Position numbers and translations under genes: made by a program. Positions 16,179-25,775 of a stretch of DNA of 64,000 bases are shown here, in pieces (the stretch's first letter is position 1; every line of letters begins with the position of its first letter). The DNA lies in contig JAVJTT010000026.1 of assembly GCA_040220135.1 (NCBI GenBank), positions 1 to 64,000 on the forward strand, read 5' to 3'. The stretch is from CAJXMH01 sp040220135 (GTDB lineage Bacteria; Bacteroidota; Bacteroidia; Flavobacteriales_E; Vicingaceae). Below the pieces are notes generated by a model. The model was not told the DNA's origin, did not search any database, and saw only the letters and a program-made list of their open reading frames with translations.

Positions 16179-18941
16179 ATGGATAAGTTTTCTTACCTGA
16201 GTAATGCGGATGTTTCTGCCGTAGAAGAGCTCTACCAAAATTATCTCGATGACCCCAAATCTGTAGATGCCGGCTGGGCCAAATTTTTTGAAGGATTTGA
16301 ATTCGCAAGAAAGAATTATGAGGAAGTAGACGCTCCGGCGGCTAGTTCAGATCGGGCAGTTTTTGAACCCGGTTTAGATTTCGATAAAGAATTTAAAGTG
16401 CTTAACTTGATCAATGGCTACCGAACCAGAGGGCATTTGTTTACCAAAACCAATCCGGTTCGAGACCGAAGAAAGTACACCCCAACCCTCGACATTGAAA
16501 ATTTTGGTTTGACTGAGGCAGACTTGAAGCAAAAGTTTAAGGCGGCAAAAGAAATTGGTCTTGAAGAAAGTACTTTAAATGAAATTGTTGACCACTTGAA
16601 AGAGACCTATTGTAACTCGATAGGGGTGGAATACCGTTATATCCGGAAGCCCGAAAAAGTACAATGGCTGCAAGATAAGTTGGAGAGCAATAGAAACAGA
16701 CCGGAGTTTTCCAAAGAAGAGAAAAAGCACATGTTGCATAAGTTGAGTCAAGCCCTGGTGTTTGAGCAGTTTTTGCACAAGAAGTTTGTCGGTCAAAAAC
16801 GTTTTTCACTAGAAGGCGGAGAAGCTTTAATTCCGGCCTTAGATGCCGTAATTGAAATGGGCGCTAATATGGGAATTAAAGAGTTTGTGATGGGCATGGC
16901 TCACCGCGGACGATTGAATGTATTGGCCAACATTTTTAATAAAACCTACGACGCCATTTTTAGTGAGTTTGAAGGCAAAGAGTACGAAGACAATTTGTTT
17001 GACGGTGATGTAAAGTATCACCTGGGTTATTCTTGTGACATTCAAACCGATAATGGCACCGATGTAAAACTTACGCTTTCGCCAAACCCTTCGCATTTAG
17101 AAGCGGTTGACCCTATTGTGAACGGAATTGCCAGAGCAAAAATTGACGATTACTTAGAAACAGAAGATCGCATTGCGCCCATCATGATTCATGGAGATGC
17201 TTCCATCGCCGGTCAGGGTGTGGTTTATGAAGTGATTCAAATGGCCGGATTAGATGCTTATCGAGCCGGTGGAACCATTCACATTGTGATCAACAATCAA
17301 ATTGGCTTTACTACTAATTACTTAGATGGTCGTTCTTCAACTTATTGCACCGATGTTGGCAAAGTAACTTTAAGCCCGGTGTTCCATGTCAATGGAGACG
17401 ATGTAGAAGCTGTAGTACACACCATTAAGTTGGCTTTGCAGTACCGTCAGCAGTATAAGAAAGACGTTTTTGTAGACCTACTTTGCTACCGAAAATACGG
17501 GCATAACGAAGGAGATGAGCCTCGCTTTACACAGCCTATTTTATACAAAGCCATTTCAAAGCACCAAAACCCAAGAGAACTTTACCTAGAGGGTTTAATT
17601 GAAGAAGGGGTGATGTCGAAAAGTGAAGCGGCAGAAATGAAAAAGGGCTTCAACGATATGCTGCAAAAGCGCTTGGCAGAATCCAAAGAAATTGATAAAG
17701 CCCACATCTCTCACTTCTTGGAAGAGAATTGGAAAGGAATACGTTCTTCTACCTTAGAAGATTTTGAAGAGTCACCAGATACCTCTTTCGACCATAAACG
17801 ATTGATGGAAATTGGAGAGAAGATCACCTTCCTTGATGAGAATAAAACCTTCTTTAAAAAATCTAGGAAGTTAATGGATGAGCGCAGCAAGATGCTCGCA
17901 GAAACCAATCAATTGGATTGGGGAATGGCCGAGCTTTTAGCCTATGCCACTTTATTAGACGAAGGTCATCCGGTACGTATGACCGGACAAGATGTGGAAA
18001 GAGGGACTTTCTCTCACCGTCATGCAGTGTTGAAAATAGAGGAGTCAGAAGAAGAATACATACCCTTGAACCACATTAGCGATAAACAAGCAAATTTTGA
18101 GATTTACAACTCATTGTTGTCAGAATACGCAGTGCTTGGGTTTGAATACGGCTACTCTATGGCTTCGCCTAATGCGCTCCCTATTTGGGAAGCCCAATTT
18201 GGTGACTTTAACAATGGCGCTCAAATTATTATAGATCAATTCTTAAGCAGCGCAGAAGACAAGTGGAACAGCAAAAGTGGAATCGTATTGTTGTTGCCTC
18301 ACGGTTATGAAGGTCAGGGAGCGGAGCATTCAAGCGCGCGAATGGAGAGGTATTTAACCCTTTGTGCCGACCGCAATATGCAAGTAACAAACATTACTAC
18401 ACCGGCTAACTTTTACCACGCCTTACGAAGACAGTTGAAGCGCGAGTTTAGAACACCTCTGATCGTTTTTACTCCAAAAAGCTTGCTGCGTCACCCCGAA
18501 GTAGTTTCTACCACCGAAGAGCTAGCAGAAGGGAAGTTCCAAGAAATTTTGCCCGATGAAGAAGTGGTGCAAAAAGAGGTAAAAACAGTAGTTTGCTGTT
18601 CGGGAAAACTTTATTACGAGCTTCATAAAAAAAGGAAGAAAGAAGGAGTTAAAGACATTGCCATTGTGCGAATCGAACAGCTGTATCCTTTCCCTCAAAA
18701 GCAATTTAATAAGCTATTAAAGAAATACAAGAATTACGAAAACTTACTTTGGGTTCAAGAAGAGCCGGAAAACATGGGTGCATGGCGGTTTATTAAAACC
18801 ACTACCGAGCAAGCTGCCGAATGGAAAGTGATTTCCCGTCCGGCAAGTGCAAGTCCGGCCTCAGGTTCTTCATTGGTGTTTGAAAGAAGACAAAATGCCA
18901 TTCTAGAAGAAGTTTTTAAATATTCAATGGTCGAATCATAA
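16179..18941 (+). CDS. sucA: 2-oxoglutarate dehydrogenase E1 component
   Basis: A 920-residue thiamine diphosphate-dependent subunit that decarboxylates 2-oxoglutarate in the TCA cycle and passes succinyl to the lipoyl domain of E2. The N-terminal E2-binding segment (SYLSNADVSAVEELYQNYL) is followed by the active-site GMAHRGRLNVLANI near residue 240. Next come the ThDP/Mg region GDASIAGQGVVYEVIQMAG near 340 with NNQIGF, and YRKYGHNEGDEPRFTQP near 440. The transketolase-like pyrimidine domain (MTGQDVERGTFSHRHAV) is near 605. Length and order match OdhA/SucA. The E2 gene follows after 21 bases. E3 (lipoamide dehydrogenase) is not in the window. Confidence 0.96.
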   Translation: MDKFSYLSNADVSAVEELYQNYLDDPKSVDAGWAKFFEGFEFARKNYEEVDAPAASSDRAVFEPGLDFDKEFKVLNLINGYRTRGHLFTKTNPVRDRRKYTPTLDIENFGLTEADLKQKFKAAKEIGLEESTLNEIVDHLKETYCNSIGVEYRYIRKPEKVQWLQDKLESNRNRPEFSKEEKKHMLHKLSQALVFEQFLHKKFVGQKRFSLEGGEALIPALDAVIEMGANMGIKEFVMGMAHRGRLNVLANIFNKTYDAIFSEFEGKEYEDNLFDGDVKYHLGYSCDIQTDNGTDVKLTLSPNPSHLEAVDPIVNGIARAKIDDYLETEDRIAPIMIHGDASIAGQGVVYEVIQMAGLDAYRAGGTIHIVINNQIGFTTNYLDGRSSTYCTDVGKVTLSPVFHVNGDDVEAVVHTIKLALQYRQQYKKDVFVDLLCYRKYGHNEGDEPRFTQPILYKAISKHQNPRELYLEGLIEEGVMSKSEAAEMKKGFNDMLQKRLAESKEIDKAHISHFLEENWKGIRSSTLEDFEESPDTSFDHKRLMEIGEKITFLDENKTFFKKSRKLMDERSKMLAETNQLDWGMAELLAYATLLDEGHPVRMTGQDVERGTFSHRHAVLKIEESEEEYIPLNHISDKQANFEIYNSLLSEYAVLGFEYGYSMASPNALPIWEAQFGDFNNGAQIIIDQFLSSAEDKWNSKSGIVLLLPHGYEGQGAEHSSARMERYLTLCADRNMQVTNITTPANFYHALRRQLKREFRTPLIVFTPKSLLRHPEVVSTTEELAEGKFQEILPDEEVVQKEVKTVVCCSGKLYYELHKKRKKEGVKDIAIVRIEQLYPFPQKQFNKLLKKYKNYENLLWVQEEPENMGAWRFIKTTTEQAAEWKVISRPASASPASGSSLVFERRQNAILEEVFKYSMVES

Positions 18942-18962
18942 ACCAAGCTAAAGCAAGAAAAA

Positions 18963-20231
18963 ATGAGCATGGAAGAAGTTAAAGTTCCAAGTCCCGGAGA
19001 ATCGATTTCGGAAGTAGATATAGCCTCATGGACCGTGGCCGACGGTGACTATGTGGAAATTGATGATGTAATTGCAGAAATAGATTCTGACAAAGCAACC
19101 TTAGAGTTAACGGCAACCGCTAGCGGAACCATAACCTTTAAAGCCGAAGAAGGCGATACCGTTGAGGTTGGCGAAGTAGTGGCTGAAATAGACACTTCAG
19201 CGGAAGCACCAGAAGGGAAAGAAGAAGAAAAAGAAGAGGAAACTGAGACCGAGAAAAAAGAAGAAAAGAAGGAGAGTAAGTCTGAGGCCAAAGTAGAGAA
19301 AGAAGATACGTCGAAAGAGGCGGAATCAAGCCATGCTAAAGGTCACCCTTCGCCAGCAGCTCGCAAGATCATGAAGGAGAACAAGGTATCTGCTTCACAA
19401 GTTTCGGGTAGTGGAAAAGGAGGAAGAATTACCAAGCAAGATGTAGTAAATGCCATGGCAGCAGGATTGCCGGCAGAATCTACCCAAGGTTGGGGTGGAA
19501 GTCGTGAGCAAGAACGCAAGAAAATGTCTTCTTTACGAAGAAAAGTAGCAGAGCGTTTGGTTTCCGTGAAGAACGAAACGGCCATGTTAACTACCTTCAA
19601 TGAAATTGACATGAAGCCGGTGATGGATCTTCGGTCGAAATACAAAGAGAAATTCCGCGATCACCATGATGTGAACTTGGGATTTATGTCCTTCTTCACC
19701 AAAGCCGTTACCGAAGCGCTAAACCATTTCCCGGCAGTTAACGCCATGATTGATGGAAATGAAATCGTTTACCACGACTATGCCGATGTAGGAATTGCGG
19801 TAAGCAGTCCGAAAGGATTAATGGTACCGGTGATTCGAAATGCAGAGCAAATGGGCTTGGCAGAAATTGAAGCCGAAGTGAAAAGGTTAGCCTTAAAAGC
19901 CAGAGATGGGAAATTGTCGATGGATGAAATGAGCGGCGGAACCTTTACCATTACCAATGGAGGTGTTTTTGGCTCCATGATGAGTACGCCAATCATTAAT
20001 CCACCACAGTCAGCTATTTTGGGCATGCACAACATTGTTGAGCGCCCTGTAGCGATTAATGGGGAGGTAGTTGTTCGTCCGGTGATGTATGTAGCCTTGT
20101 CTTACGACCACAGAATTATTGACGGAAAAGAATCGGTGAGCTTCTTGGTGAAGATCAAGGAAATGATTGAAAATCCTTCTCGAATAATTTTTGGCGGAAA
20201 GGATCCCGAAGAGGTGTTATTGGGTCTTTAG
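18963..20231 (+). CDS. sucB: 2-oxoglutarate dehydrogenase E2, dihydrolipoyl succinyltransferase
   Basis: A 422-residue protein. The lipoyl domain (residues 1-78) carries the lipoylated lysine in [11 protein letters not shown] near residue 44. A very Glu/Lys-rich flexible linker (about 80-125) leads to the peripheral subunit-binding domain, [20 protein letters not shown], near 128-165. The catalytic domain (about 190-422) has the acetyltransferase-type active site [16 protein letters not shown] near 383. The gene is often also called odhB. It is coupled to sucA and completes the specific part of the complex. Confidence 0.95.
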   Translation: MSMEEVKVPSPGESISEVDIASWTVADGDYVEIDDVIAEIDSDKATLELTATASGTITFKAEEGDTVEVGEVVAEIDTSAEAPEGKEEEKEEETETEKKEEKKESKSEAKVEKEDTSKEAESSHAKGHPSPAARKIMKENKVSASQVSGSGKGGRITKQDVVNAMAAGLPAESTQGWGGSREQERKKMSSLRRKVAERLVSVKNETAMLTTFNEIDMKPVMDLRSKYKEKFRDHHDVNLGFMSFFTKAVTEALNHFPAVNAMIDGNEIVYHDYADVGIAVSSPKGLMVPVIRNAEQMGLAEIEAEVKRLALKARDGKLSMDEMSGGTFTITNGGVFGSMMSTPIINPPQSAILGMHNIVERPVAINGEVVVRPVMYVALSYDHRIIDGKESVSFLVKIKEMIENPSRIIFGGKDPEEVLLGL

Positions 20232-20268
20232 AAAACCATAGCCGCACCTTTTCAGTATATTAAGTGTA

Positions 20269-20757
20269 ATGAGCGACTTGCTGAAGAGTTTTTGTTTGAT
20301 TTTATTGCTTGTGATGGGAGCAAAATTAGCCACCGCACAAAATGGTATGCTAATGCTTCATGGTAGAGTAGTGCACGAAGATAATTTGCTTGAAGGGGTG
20401 GAAGTAGAAATCATAAGTGATCAACAAGACACTATCATCAATTTTACTACCAGAAGAAACGGCTCTTACAAAGCCAACCTAAGACTAGGTGCAGTTTACA
20501 ATGTTGCCTTTTTCAAAGAAGGCTACATTGATAAATCGGTAGGGGTTATTGGCTTAGCGCCGGAAGGAGAAACCATTGACGGACGATATTTTTATCAATT
20601 GGATATTGAGCTTTACAAGCTAGACGAAAATCGGGTTGACGAGACCATGATACCTCCGGTGGCAAAGCTTTACATCGAAGATCCTGACAAGGGCTTTACT
20701 TTTGATAAGCAATACGTGAAGTGGGTGCAAGATGAGTACGAAGAGCTCACCGATTAA
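20269..20757 (+). CDS. Exported protein with carboxypeptidase-regulatory-like domain
   Basis: A 162-residue protein with a signal peptide (about residues 1-23: LLKSFCLILLLVMGAKLATAQ). It is followed by a beta-sandwich segment, LMLHGRVVHEDNLLEGVEVEII ... RRNGSYKANLRLGAVYNVAFFKEGY, typical of the CarboxypepD_reg/prealbumin-like fold seen in many Bacteroidota surface and periplasmic proteins. The C-terminal 50 residues are acidic and unassigned. It lies 37 bases after sucB and 48 bases before purD, without a strong terminator in either gap. The specific function is unknown. Confidence 0.75.
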   Translation: MSDLLKSFCLILLLVMGAKLATAQNGMLMLHGRVVHEDNLLEGVEVEIISDQQDTIINFTTRRNGSYKANLRLGAVYNVAFFKEGYIDKSVGVIGLAPEGETIDGRYFYQLDIELYKLDENRVDETMIPPVAKLYIEDPDKGFTFDKQYVKWVQDEYEELTD

Positions 20758-20805
20758 CGCTATTTTTCTACACGCATTTCGTTTCTTTGCAAAAAAGAAA
20801 TTTAG

Positions 20806-22095
20806 ATGAACGTACTCATTTTAGGCTCCGGTGGAAGAGAGCATGCTTTGGCATGGAAGATCAAGCAAAGCGAGCAAGTTAAGGCAGTTTTTATAGCGCC
20901 CGGAAATGCGGGAACACTAGATCTAGGAAACAACCTAAACCTCAATCCTTCAGATTTTGAGGCGGTGGCAGAGGCCGTGAAAGAGCACACTATTGATATG
21001 TTGGTGGTAGGCCCTGAAGACCCATTAGTAAACGGCATTTGTGATTTCTTTAAATCAAAAAAAGAGTATCAAAACTTACTTATAATAGGGCCTGCAAAAG
21101 AAGCTGCCATGTTGGAAGGAAGTAAAGAGTTCGCCAAGAACTTTATGGCGCAGTTTAACATTCCCACCGCTCGTTACCAATCTTTTCAAGCTGATACAGT
21201 AGAAGAAGGCTACCGCTTTCTTGAATCACTCAAGCCTCCCTATGTGTTAAAAGCCGATGGTTTAGCGGCCGGTAAAGGGGTGCTGATCTTAAAAGAGCTA
21301 AAAGAAGCAAAAACCGAACTCAAGAACATGCTTGTGGACGGGAAGTTTGGCGCAGCCAGCCAAAACGTAGTCATTGAAGAGTACTTGGATGGTATTGAAA
21401 TGTCTGTCTTCGTTTTAACTGATGGGAAAGATTACAAGATACTTCCCGAAGCCAAAGACTACAAACGAATTGGCGAGGCCGATACCGGTTTGAATACCGG
21501 TGGTATGGGAGCTGTTTCACCGGTCCCTTTTGCCAATAAGGAATTAATGCAAAAAATTGAAGAGCGTATTGTAAAACCAAGTGTAAAGGGTTTACAAGAA
21601 AGAGGGTTTGATTACCATGGCTTCCTCTTTATTGGTTTAATGATCGTAAAAGGGAATCCTTATGTGATCGAGTACAATGTGAGAATGGGAGACCCTGAAA
21701 CAGAGGTGGTGTTGCCTCGTATCAAGTCAGATTTGGCTGCGCATTTAGAAGCTTGTGCTAAAGGAGAGTTAGAAAAAGAACAAGTGGTATTTGAAGAGGA
21801 AGCGGCCACTACCGTTATGTTAGTTTCTGGTGGTTATCCGGAAGCTTATGAGAAAGGAAAGGAAATGCAGGGTTTTGATGAAGTAGCCGATGCGATTTTA
21901 TTTCATGCCGGCACTAAAGTAAGCGGCGATAAAGTGTTGACCAATGGAGGACGTGTAATTGCTATTACCGCCATGGGCGAAAACTTTAAAGATGCATTGG
22001 CGAAAAGTTACCGCAATGCAGATCGCATTCTGTTTGAAGAAAAGTATTGCAGAAGAGATATTGGCTTTGACCTTATTAAGGCAGAAGAGTTGTAG
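20806..22095 (+). CDS. purD: Phosphoribosylamine-glycine ligase (GAR synthetase)
   Basis: A 429-residue ATP-grasp enzyme that joins glycine to phosphoribosylamine in step two of purine synthesis. The N-terminal domain begins MNVLILGSGGREHALAWKI. VVGPEDPLVNGICD near residue 66 and LKADGLAAGKGVLIL near 147 are PurD hallmarks. The metal-binding region GFLFIGLMIV ... VIEYNVRMGDPETEVVLPR is near 270-305. The length is typical. Downstream, convergently and without a gap, lies a small membrane-protein gene; purQ is 1.3 kb further on. Confidence 0.96.
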   Translation: MNVLILGSGGREHALAWKIKQSEQVKAVFIAPGNAGTLDLGNNLNLNPSDFEAVAEAVKEHTIDMLVVGPEDPLVNGICDFFKSKKEYQNLLIIGPAKEAAMLEGSKEFAKNFMAQFNIPTARYQSFQADTVEEGYRFLESLKPPYVLKADGLAAGKGVLILKELKEAKTELKNMLVDGKFGAASQNVVIEEYLDGIEMSVFVLTDGKDYKILPEAKDYKRIGEADTGLNTGGMGAVSPVPFANKELMQKIEERIVKPSVKGLQERGFDYHGFLFIGLMIVKGNPYVIEYNVRMGDPETEVVLPRIKSDLAAHLEACAKGELEKEQVVFEEEAATTVMLVSGGYPEAYEKGKEMQGFDEVADAILFHAGTKVSGDKVLTNGGRVIAITAMGENFKDALAKSYRNADRILFEEKYCRRDIGFDLIKAEEL

Positions 22096-22281
22096 TTACT
22101 CCATGCCACCGGTTCTTTCAGCTTCAGCTTTGTATTTTTTAAGCTGAATTAGCCAATAGACCAAACCACCGAAAATTACAGCTGTAAACAATATGTTGGG
22201 AAGGTTTCCTAAAGGAGGTAGAATTCCAAAAGTCCACTCTAAAAGATCGCCTAAGCTGTATACAAGTTCATTCCAAGTCAT
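22096..22281 (-). CDS. Small membrane protein, DUF6341-like
   Basis: 61 residues from the ATG at 22281; a GTG at 22302 would add seven residues. One transmembrane helix (about residues 28-48, LPNILFTAVIFGGLVYWLIQL) is followed by a charged tail LKKYKAEAER. The ending YWLIQLKKYK and the position beside purD and a DUF6427-like gene recall the DUF6341 family of Flavobacteriia. I assign this by resemblance and context only. Its stop codon abuts the purD stop (convergent). Confidence 0.55.
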   Translation of the reverse strand: MTWNELVYSLGDLLEWTFGILPPLGNLPNILFTAVIFGGLVYWLIQLKKYKAEAERTGGME

Positions 22282-22399
22282 TAGTTCGAATTTTGTTCCC
22301 ACAAAAATATTAAATAAGGCAATAGGAATGCACAGAATCTACTTTTTTATGTGGAAGTCTACTCCTGCATCTGTGTATCTTTAAGCCCAGTTTAAGCAT

Positions 22400-23353
22400 A
22401 TGAATCAAAAAGCGCTTTCTTCTTTTTTAAATGGTTTTGCCGTAGTGGCTGTTTTAAGCTTGTTTTTGTGGCGCTTAGCAAGCAATAATTGGGAGTTGGA
22501 TGCAGAAGCAGATCAAATTGGGTTTATCCATTTCAGCAATTACTTTTCTTCTTCTACGGCAAGTCTTCTCTCCTGGCTATTGTTTTTATGGACTTTGTTT
22601 TACATTTCAACTCTTTTGCAAAAACACAAATTACCTGAGCATCGTGGCTTAAATTACTTTGCTTTCGCGATTTTATTTTTATTGTTTATCGGTAATCAGT
22701 GGATTGCTTTAGAAACTGCCTTGGGTGTTTTTCTTCTTTTTATTGGTTTTAGGCAATTGTTGAAGATTCATCAACAAGCTTCAGTGGCCATGCCGCTCTT
22801 TCTTTCGGGCTTGTGTTTTGGAGGGGCAAGTTTAGTTGCTTTTCAATTACTGCTGTTCACTTTTATCCCCTTTATCGCCCTTAGCTTTTTTCGTCCCTTT
22901 AAACTAAAAGAACATTTAATTCTTTTAGTGGCCTTAAGTTTACCTTGGTATTACTTTGTGGGAATAAGTTATTTATTTGATCAAAGTGTAGTCTGGCCTA
23001 ATTGGCAAATAAGCCTTCCGCCCTTCCAAACACTTTCCACCACTTGGTTTCATACGGCGAGTGCAGCTATTGCCTCTATCATTGCTTTACTCTCTGTTTT
23101 TTCAGCTTTGGGAGTTCAATCCAAACTGGTGGTTCGAAGCCGCAATCAATTGAATGTGATTTTTACTTTCTTAGGATTAAGCCTTCTGCAGGCTTTCCTA
23201 TTTTGGTCGAACCCTTTGTCATTACTTTTATTGACGGCTGCTTTTTCCTTTTTCTACCCTTGGTTTCTGCAATCTGCAAAACGACCTTGGTTGGTTCAAC
23301 TTTCAATTTTAATTGCGGTATTGTTGGAAATAACTGCCGAAATTTTGGGCTAG
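22400..23353 (+). CDS. Multi-pass membrane protein, DUF6427-like
   Basis: A 317-residue protein with eight or more predicted transmembrane helices, rich in Phe and Leu, and no enzymatic motif. It includes LSFFRPFKLKEHLILLVALSLPWYYFVG (split here: LSFFRPFKLKEH then LLVALSLPWYY), which resembles the DUF6427 family encoded near purD and upp in Flavobacteriia. Function unknown; the fold pattern recalls polytopic proteins of O-antigen or glycosyltransferase type, but this is speculative. It is 43 bases upstream of purQ. Confidence 0.65.
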   Translation: MNQKALSSFLNGFAVVAVLSLFLWRLASNNWELDAEADQIGFIHFSNYFSSSTASLLSWLLFLWTLFYISTLLQKHKLPEHRGLNYFAFAILFLLFIGNQWIALETALGVFLLFIGFRQLLKIHQQASVAMPLFLSGLCFGGASLVAFQLLLFTFIPFIALSFFRPFKLKEHLILLVALSLPWYYFVGISYLFDQSVVWPNWQISLPPFQTLSTTWFHTASAAIASIIALLSVFSALGVQSKLVVRSRNQLNVIFTFLGLSLLQAFLFWSNPLSLLLLTAAFSFFYPWFLQSAKRPWLVQLSILIAVLLEITAEILG

Positions 23354-23396
23354 AAGCGGCACAGAATTCACTAACTTTGTGCAAAATTTTTGAAGC

Positions 23397-24089
23397 ATGA
23401 AGTTTGGCGTAATTACCTTCCCGGGATCGAACTGTGACCAAGACATGATCTATGTTTTGGAAAGTATAATGGGCTACCAAGTAGAGCGTTTGTGGCATAA
23501 AGACCACAGCTTAAAAGGAGCAGACTTTATTGTGCTACCGGGTGGTTTTTCTTACGGGGATTATTTGCGTTCCGGGGCCATAGCGAATTACTCCCCCATT
23601 ATGAAGGAAGTAATGGAACATGCCAAGCAAGGCGGTTATGTGATGGGTATTTGCAACGGTTTTCAAATTTTGTGTGAATCGAAGTTATTACCAGGGACCT
23701 TATTGCACAACAATCACCAAAAGTTTGTCTGTAAAAATGTATTCCTAAAGGCAGACAACAATGCTTCCATTATCAATGCGGGCGTAAACACAGAAGAAGC
23801 CTTAAAGATTCCGATTGCGCATGCCGAAGGACGCTATTTTGCCACCGAGGAGATGCTGAAAGAAATGAACGACAAGCAGCAAATTATTTACCGTTATTGT
23901 GATGCAAATGCAGCAGTGAATGACTTGGCCAACCCCAATGGTTCTTTGGAAAATATTGCCGGAGTTTGCAACGAAGGCAAAAACGTATTTGGCATGATGC
24001 CACACCCCGAAAGAGCCGCTGATCCTGAATTGGGCAATACCGATGGCTTGAAAATATTTGAGGGAATGATGAAGGCGGTGCTGGCTTAA
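23397..24089 (+). CDS. purQ: Phosphoribosylformylglycinamidine synthase, glutaminase subunit
   Basis: A 230-residue class I glutamine amidotransferase. It begins FGVITFPGSNCDQDM, has LPGGFSYGDYLRSGAIA near residue 47 and the nucleophilic cysteine in MGICNGFQIL near 87. The His-Glu of the triad is in MMPHPERAADPELG near 200. It supplies ammonia to PurL in purine synthesis. A separate purQ implies a small PurL, which is not in this window. A TAACTTTG box at 23372-23379, with a TTTG 24 bases further up, could be a promoter of slightly long spacing. Confidence 0.95.
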   Translation: MKFGVITFPGSNCDQDMIYVLESIMGYQVERLWHKDHSLKGADFIVLPGGFSYGDYLRSGAIANYSPIMKEVMEHAKQGGYVMGICNGFQILCESKLLPGTLLHNNHQKFVCKNVFLKADNNASIINAGVNTEEALKIPIAHAEGRYFATEEMLKEMNDKQQIIYRYCDANAAVNDLANPNGSLENIAGVCNEGKNVFGMMPHPERAADPELGNTDGLKIFEGMMKAVLA

Positions 24090-24203
24090 CTATTAAGGCT
24101 AAACGGATTCCTGAATAAGTTTCGTCTAGTTGTCAACCACACTTAAGCACAATTATTCGTGCTACTTGTCTGCCTTAGGAAGATTCGTGGCCTATCTTGT
24201 CGA

Positions 24204-24310
24204 TACAAATTCATCTCCACCACATAATCAGCCACCTCTTTTGGCAGGGAATAGCTTACATTTTTGCCTTCACCAATGGCTCTGCGGATAACAAAGAAAA
24301 CTTGCTGCTT
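24204..24310 (-). pseudogene. Decayed 3' fragment of nadD
   Basis: Read on the minus strand this gives SSKF, a frameshift, then VIRRAIGEGKNVSYSLPKEV and ADYVVEMNLYRQ. It matches the last 35 or so residues of the intact nadD at 25200-25775 (SSSFIRKAIGEGKNVNHYMP, KEVADYVVEMNLYT). The normal stop codon is lost and the upstream five-sixths of the gene are absent. The bases 24090-24203 between purQ and this fragment show nothing I can interpret. Confidence 0.85.
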
Positions 24311-24324
24311 TGGTAATGGAATTT

Positions 24325-24747
24325 TTAAGGATAGTAAACCGTAAAGTTTGTTGCTTTTAAGTTTTCTAAGTTGAGCTCATATTTGCGCAATACTGCATTT
24401 TTAAACTCTATGGAGTCACAGGTATAAAAGCCATCATCATTAAATCCCGCAGTATCCACAATATAAAATTTGAATTTTCTTACTGTTAATTCATCCTCCC
24501 AACAAACCCTTAAATTTTCCTCAAAACTTTCTCCTGTTGCAAGAGTCGATCTTTTTGAGAGTAGACAATCTGAAGAGTTTGAACCATCATAGAGTATAGT
24601 TGAATAAATTACTGGTTCATTAGAAAGGTTTGTGATTACGATTGTCTTATGACAGTCACTATCTTCTTTTTTGCATTGAGAAGCAGCTAGAATAAGCAGT
24701 AGCGGAAGTAATAAAGCTGTCTTTCTCATGGGTAATGTCGGCTTCAT
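24325..24747 (-). CDS. Small lipoprotein, intact copy of a tandem pair
   Basis: A 140-residue predicted lipoprotein. The signal contains RKTALLLPLLLILAASQC with the lipid-bearing cysteine at about residue 25; a second ATG six codons in would give a shorter n-region. The mature part begins KKEDSDCHKTIVITNLS and ends NLENLKATNFTVYYP, with several cysteines that may pair. It starts only six bases after the end of its interrupted neighbour copy (24754-25155), with which it shares the CHK..I...N motif near the N-terminus and a near-identical C-terminal end. Function unknown. Confidence 0.75.
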   Translation of the reverse strand: MKPTLPMRKTALLLPLLLILAASQCKKEDSDCHKTIVITNLSNEPVIYSTILYDGSNSSDCLLSKRSTLATGESFEENLRVCWEDELTVRKFKFYIVDTAGFNDDGFYTCDSIEFKNAVLRKYELNLENLKATNFTVYYP

Positions 24748-24753
24748 AATTTT

Positions 24754-25155
24754 TTAAGGATAGTAAACCGTAAAGTTTGTTGCTCTTAAATCATCAAGAC
24801 TTAAGTTGAATTTTTTAAGAACATGGTTGTATACTTCTATAGAATCACAATCGTTAAAATCATCATTAATCTTGTAAGGTGCGACAACGTAAATTTCTTC
24901 TGTTCTCCCATCAGACAGCGCATTTTCATAGCATCATCTTAGTAAATCAAATGTGTAGTTTTCGCCCGATTGTATTTCACTACCTGTTAAAATACAAGTC
25001 TCAGTAGTACCAAAAATTTTCTGACTTATAATTACTGTGCTATCTGAGTTGTTTTGGACTTTGATTTCTTTATGGCAATCATCTTCATCTTTCTTGCAAG
25101 TAGTAGCAAAAAGAAAACCAAGCAAACAGAAAAGGGCTAGTAGTTTGACCATCAT
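24754..25155 (-). pseudogene. Lipoprotein paralogue interrupted by one in-frame TGA
   Basis: The frame opens with MMVKLLALFCLLGFLFATTC, a lipoprotein signal, and continues KKDEDDCHKEIKVQNNSDS like its neighbour. After 73 codons it meets TGA (24934-24936). Past that stop the same frame stays open and homologous: CYENALSDGRTEEIYVV, then DDFNDCDSIEVYNHVLKKF, then LDDLRATNFTVYYP and TAA. In the intact copy the stop position is Val in LRVCWED. A single point mutation, for example TGG or CGA to TGA, would explain it. It is either a very young pseudogene or a sequencing error. Confidence 0.8.
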
Positions 25156-25199
25156 CGGTTTTCGTTAAAATTAGGAAACAAAAATTATCTAACGCTCAC

Positions 25200-25775
25200 C
25201 TATGTATACAAATTCATCTCAACCACATAATCAGCCACCTCTTTGGGCATGTAGTGGTTTACATTTTTGCCTTCACCAATGGCTTTGCGAATAAAAGACG
25301 AAGAAATTTTCATTACCGGGGCCTCTACATAGTTGACTTTAAAGTGCTGTCGTAATTCACCACCTTCATTTGAATCCATTCGGGGATAAACATAAAGGTC
25401 GTGGTTTTCTAAAATCACTTCGTGGTTTTTCCATTTGTGAAAGTGATTGAGGTTGTCGGCGCCCATGATCAAGGCAAAATCATGATCTGAAAACTTTTCT
25501 TTTAGGTATACCAAAGTGTCAGCTGTGTAGTTGGGCTGAGGAAGACCAAATTCAATGTCAGAGGCTTTTAAGCGTTTGTCATCGCCAATGGCCAAGCGCA
25601 TTAAATGCAAACGGTCGTAATCCTTGAGCATCGACTCTTTTTGCTTGAAGGGGTTTTGCGGGGTAACCACCATCCATACCTGATCCAGGTCGGTAAATTC
25701 AACCATGTAATTGGCAATTACCATATGACCAACATGAACTGGATTATAGGTTCCAAAAAACAATCCGACTTTCAT
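25200..25775 (-). CDS. nadD: Nicotinate-nucleotide adenylyltransferase
   Basis: A 191-residue enzyme that converts nicotinate mononucleotide and ATP to deamido-NAD. The nucleotidyltransferase HxGH motif is in LFFGTYNPVHVGHMVIA at residues 5-21. The second signature, ISSSFIRKAIGEG, is near residue 158. DFALIMGADNLNHFHKWKN near 93-111 is the substrate-binding segment of NadD. It lies downstream of gmk and yicC on the same strand, a common order in this phylum, but with a 394-base gap. A decayed copy of its 3' end is about 0.9 kb further downstream. Confidence 0.95.
   Translation of the reverse strand: MKVGLFFGTYNPVHVGHMVIANYMVEFTDLDQVWMVVTPQNPFKQKESMLKDYDRLHLMRLAIGDDKRLKASDIEFGLPQPNYTADTLVYLKEKFSDHDFALIMGADNLNHFHKWKNHEVILENHDLYVYPRMDSNEGGELRQHFKVNYVEAPVMKISSSFIRKAIGEGKNVNHYMPKEVADYVVEMNLYT

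Noticed and set aside
24934..24936. Selenocysteine codon
   Set aside because: The paralogue has Val at this position, no SECIS-like hairpin is evident after the TGA, and no selenocysteine machinery is seen in the window.
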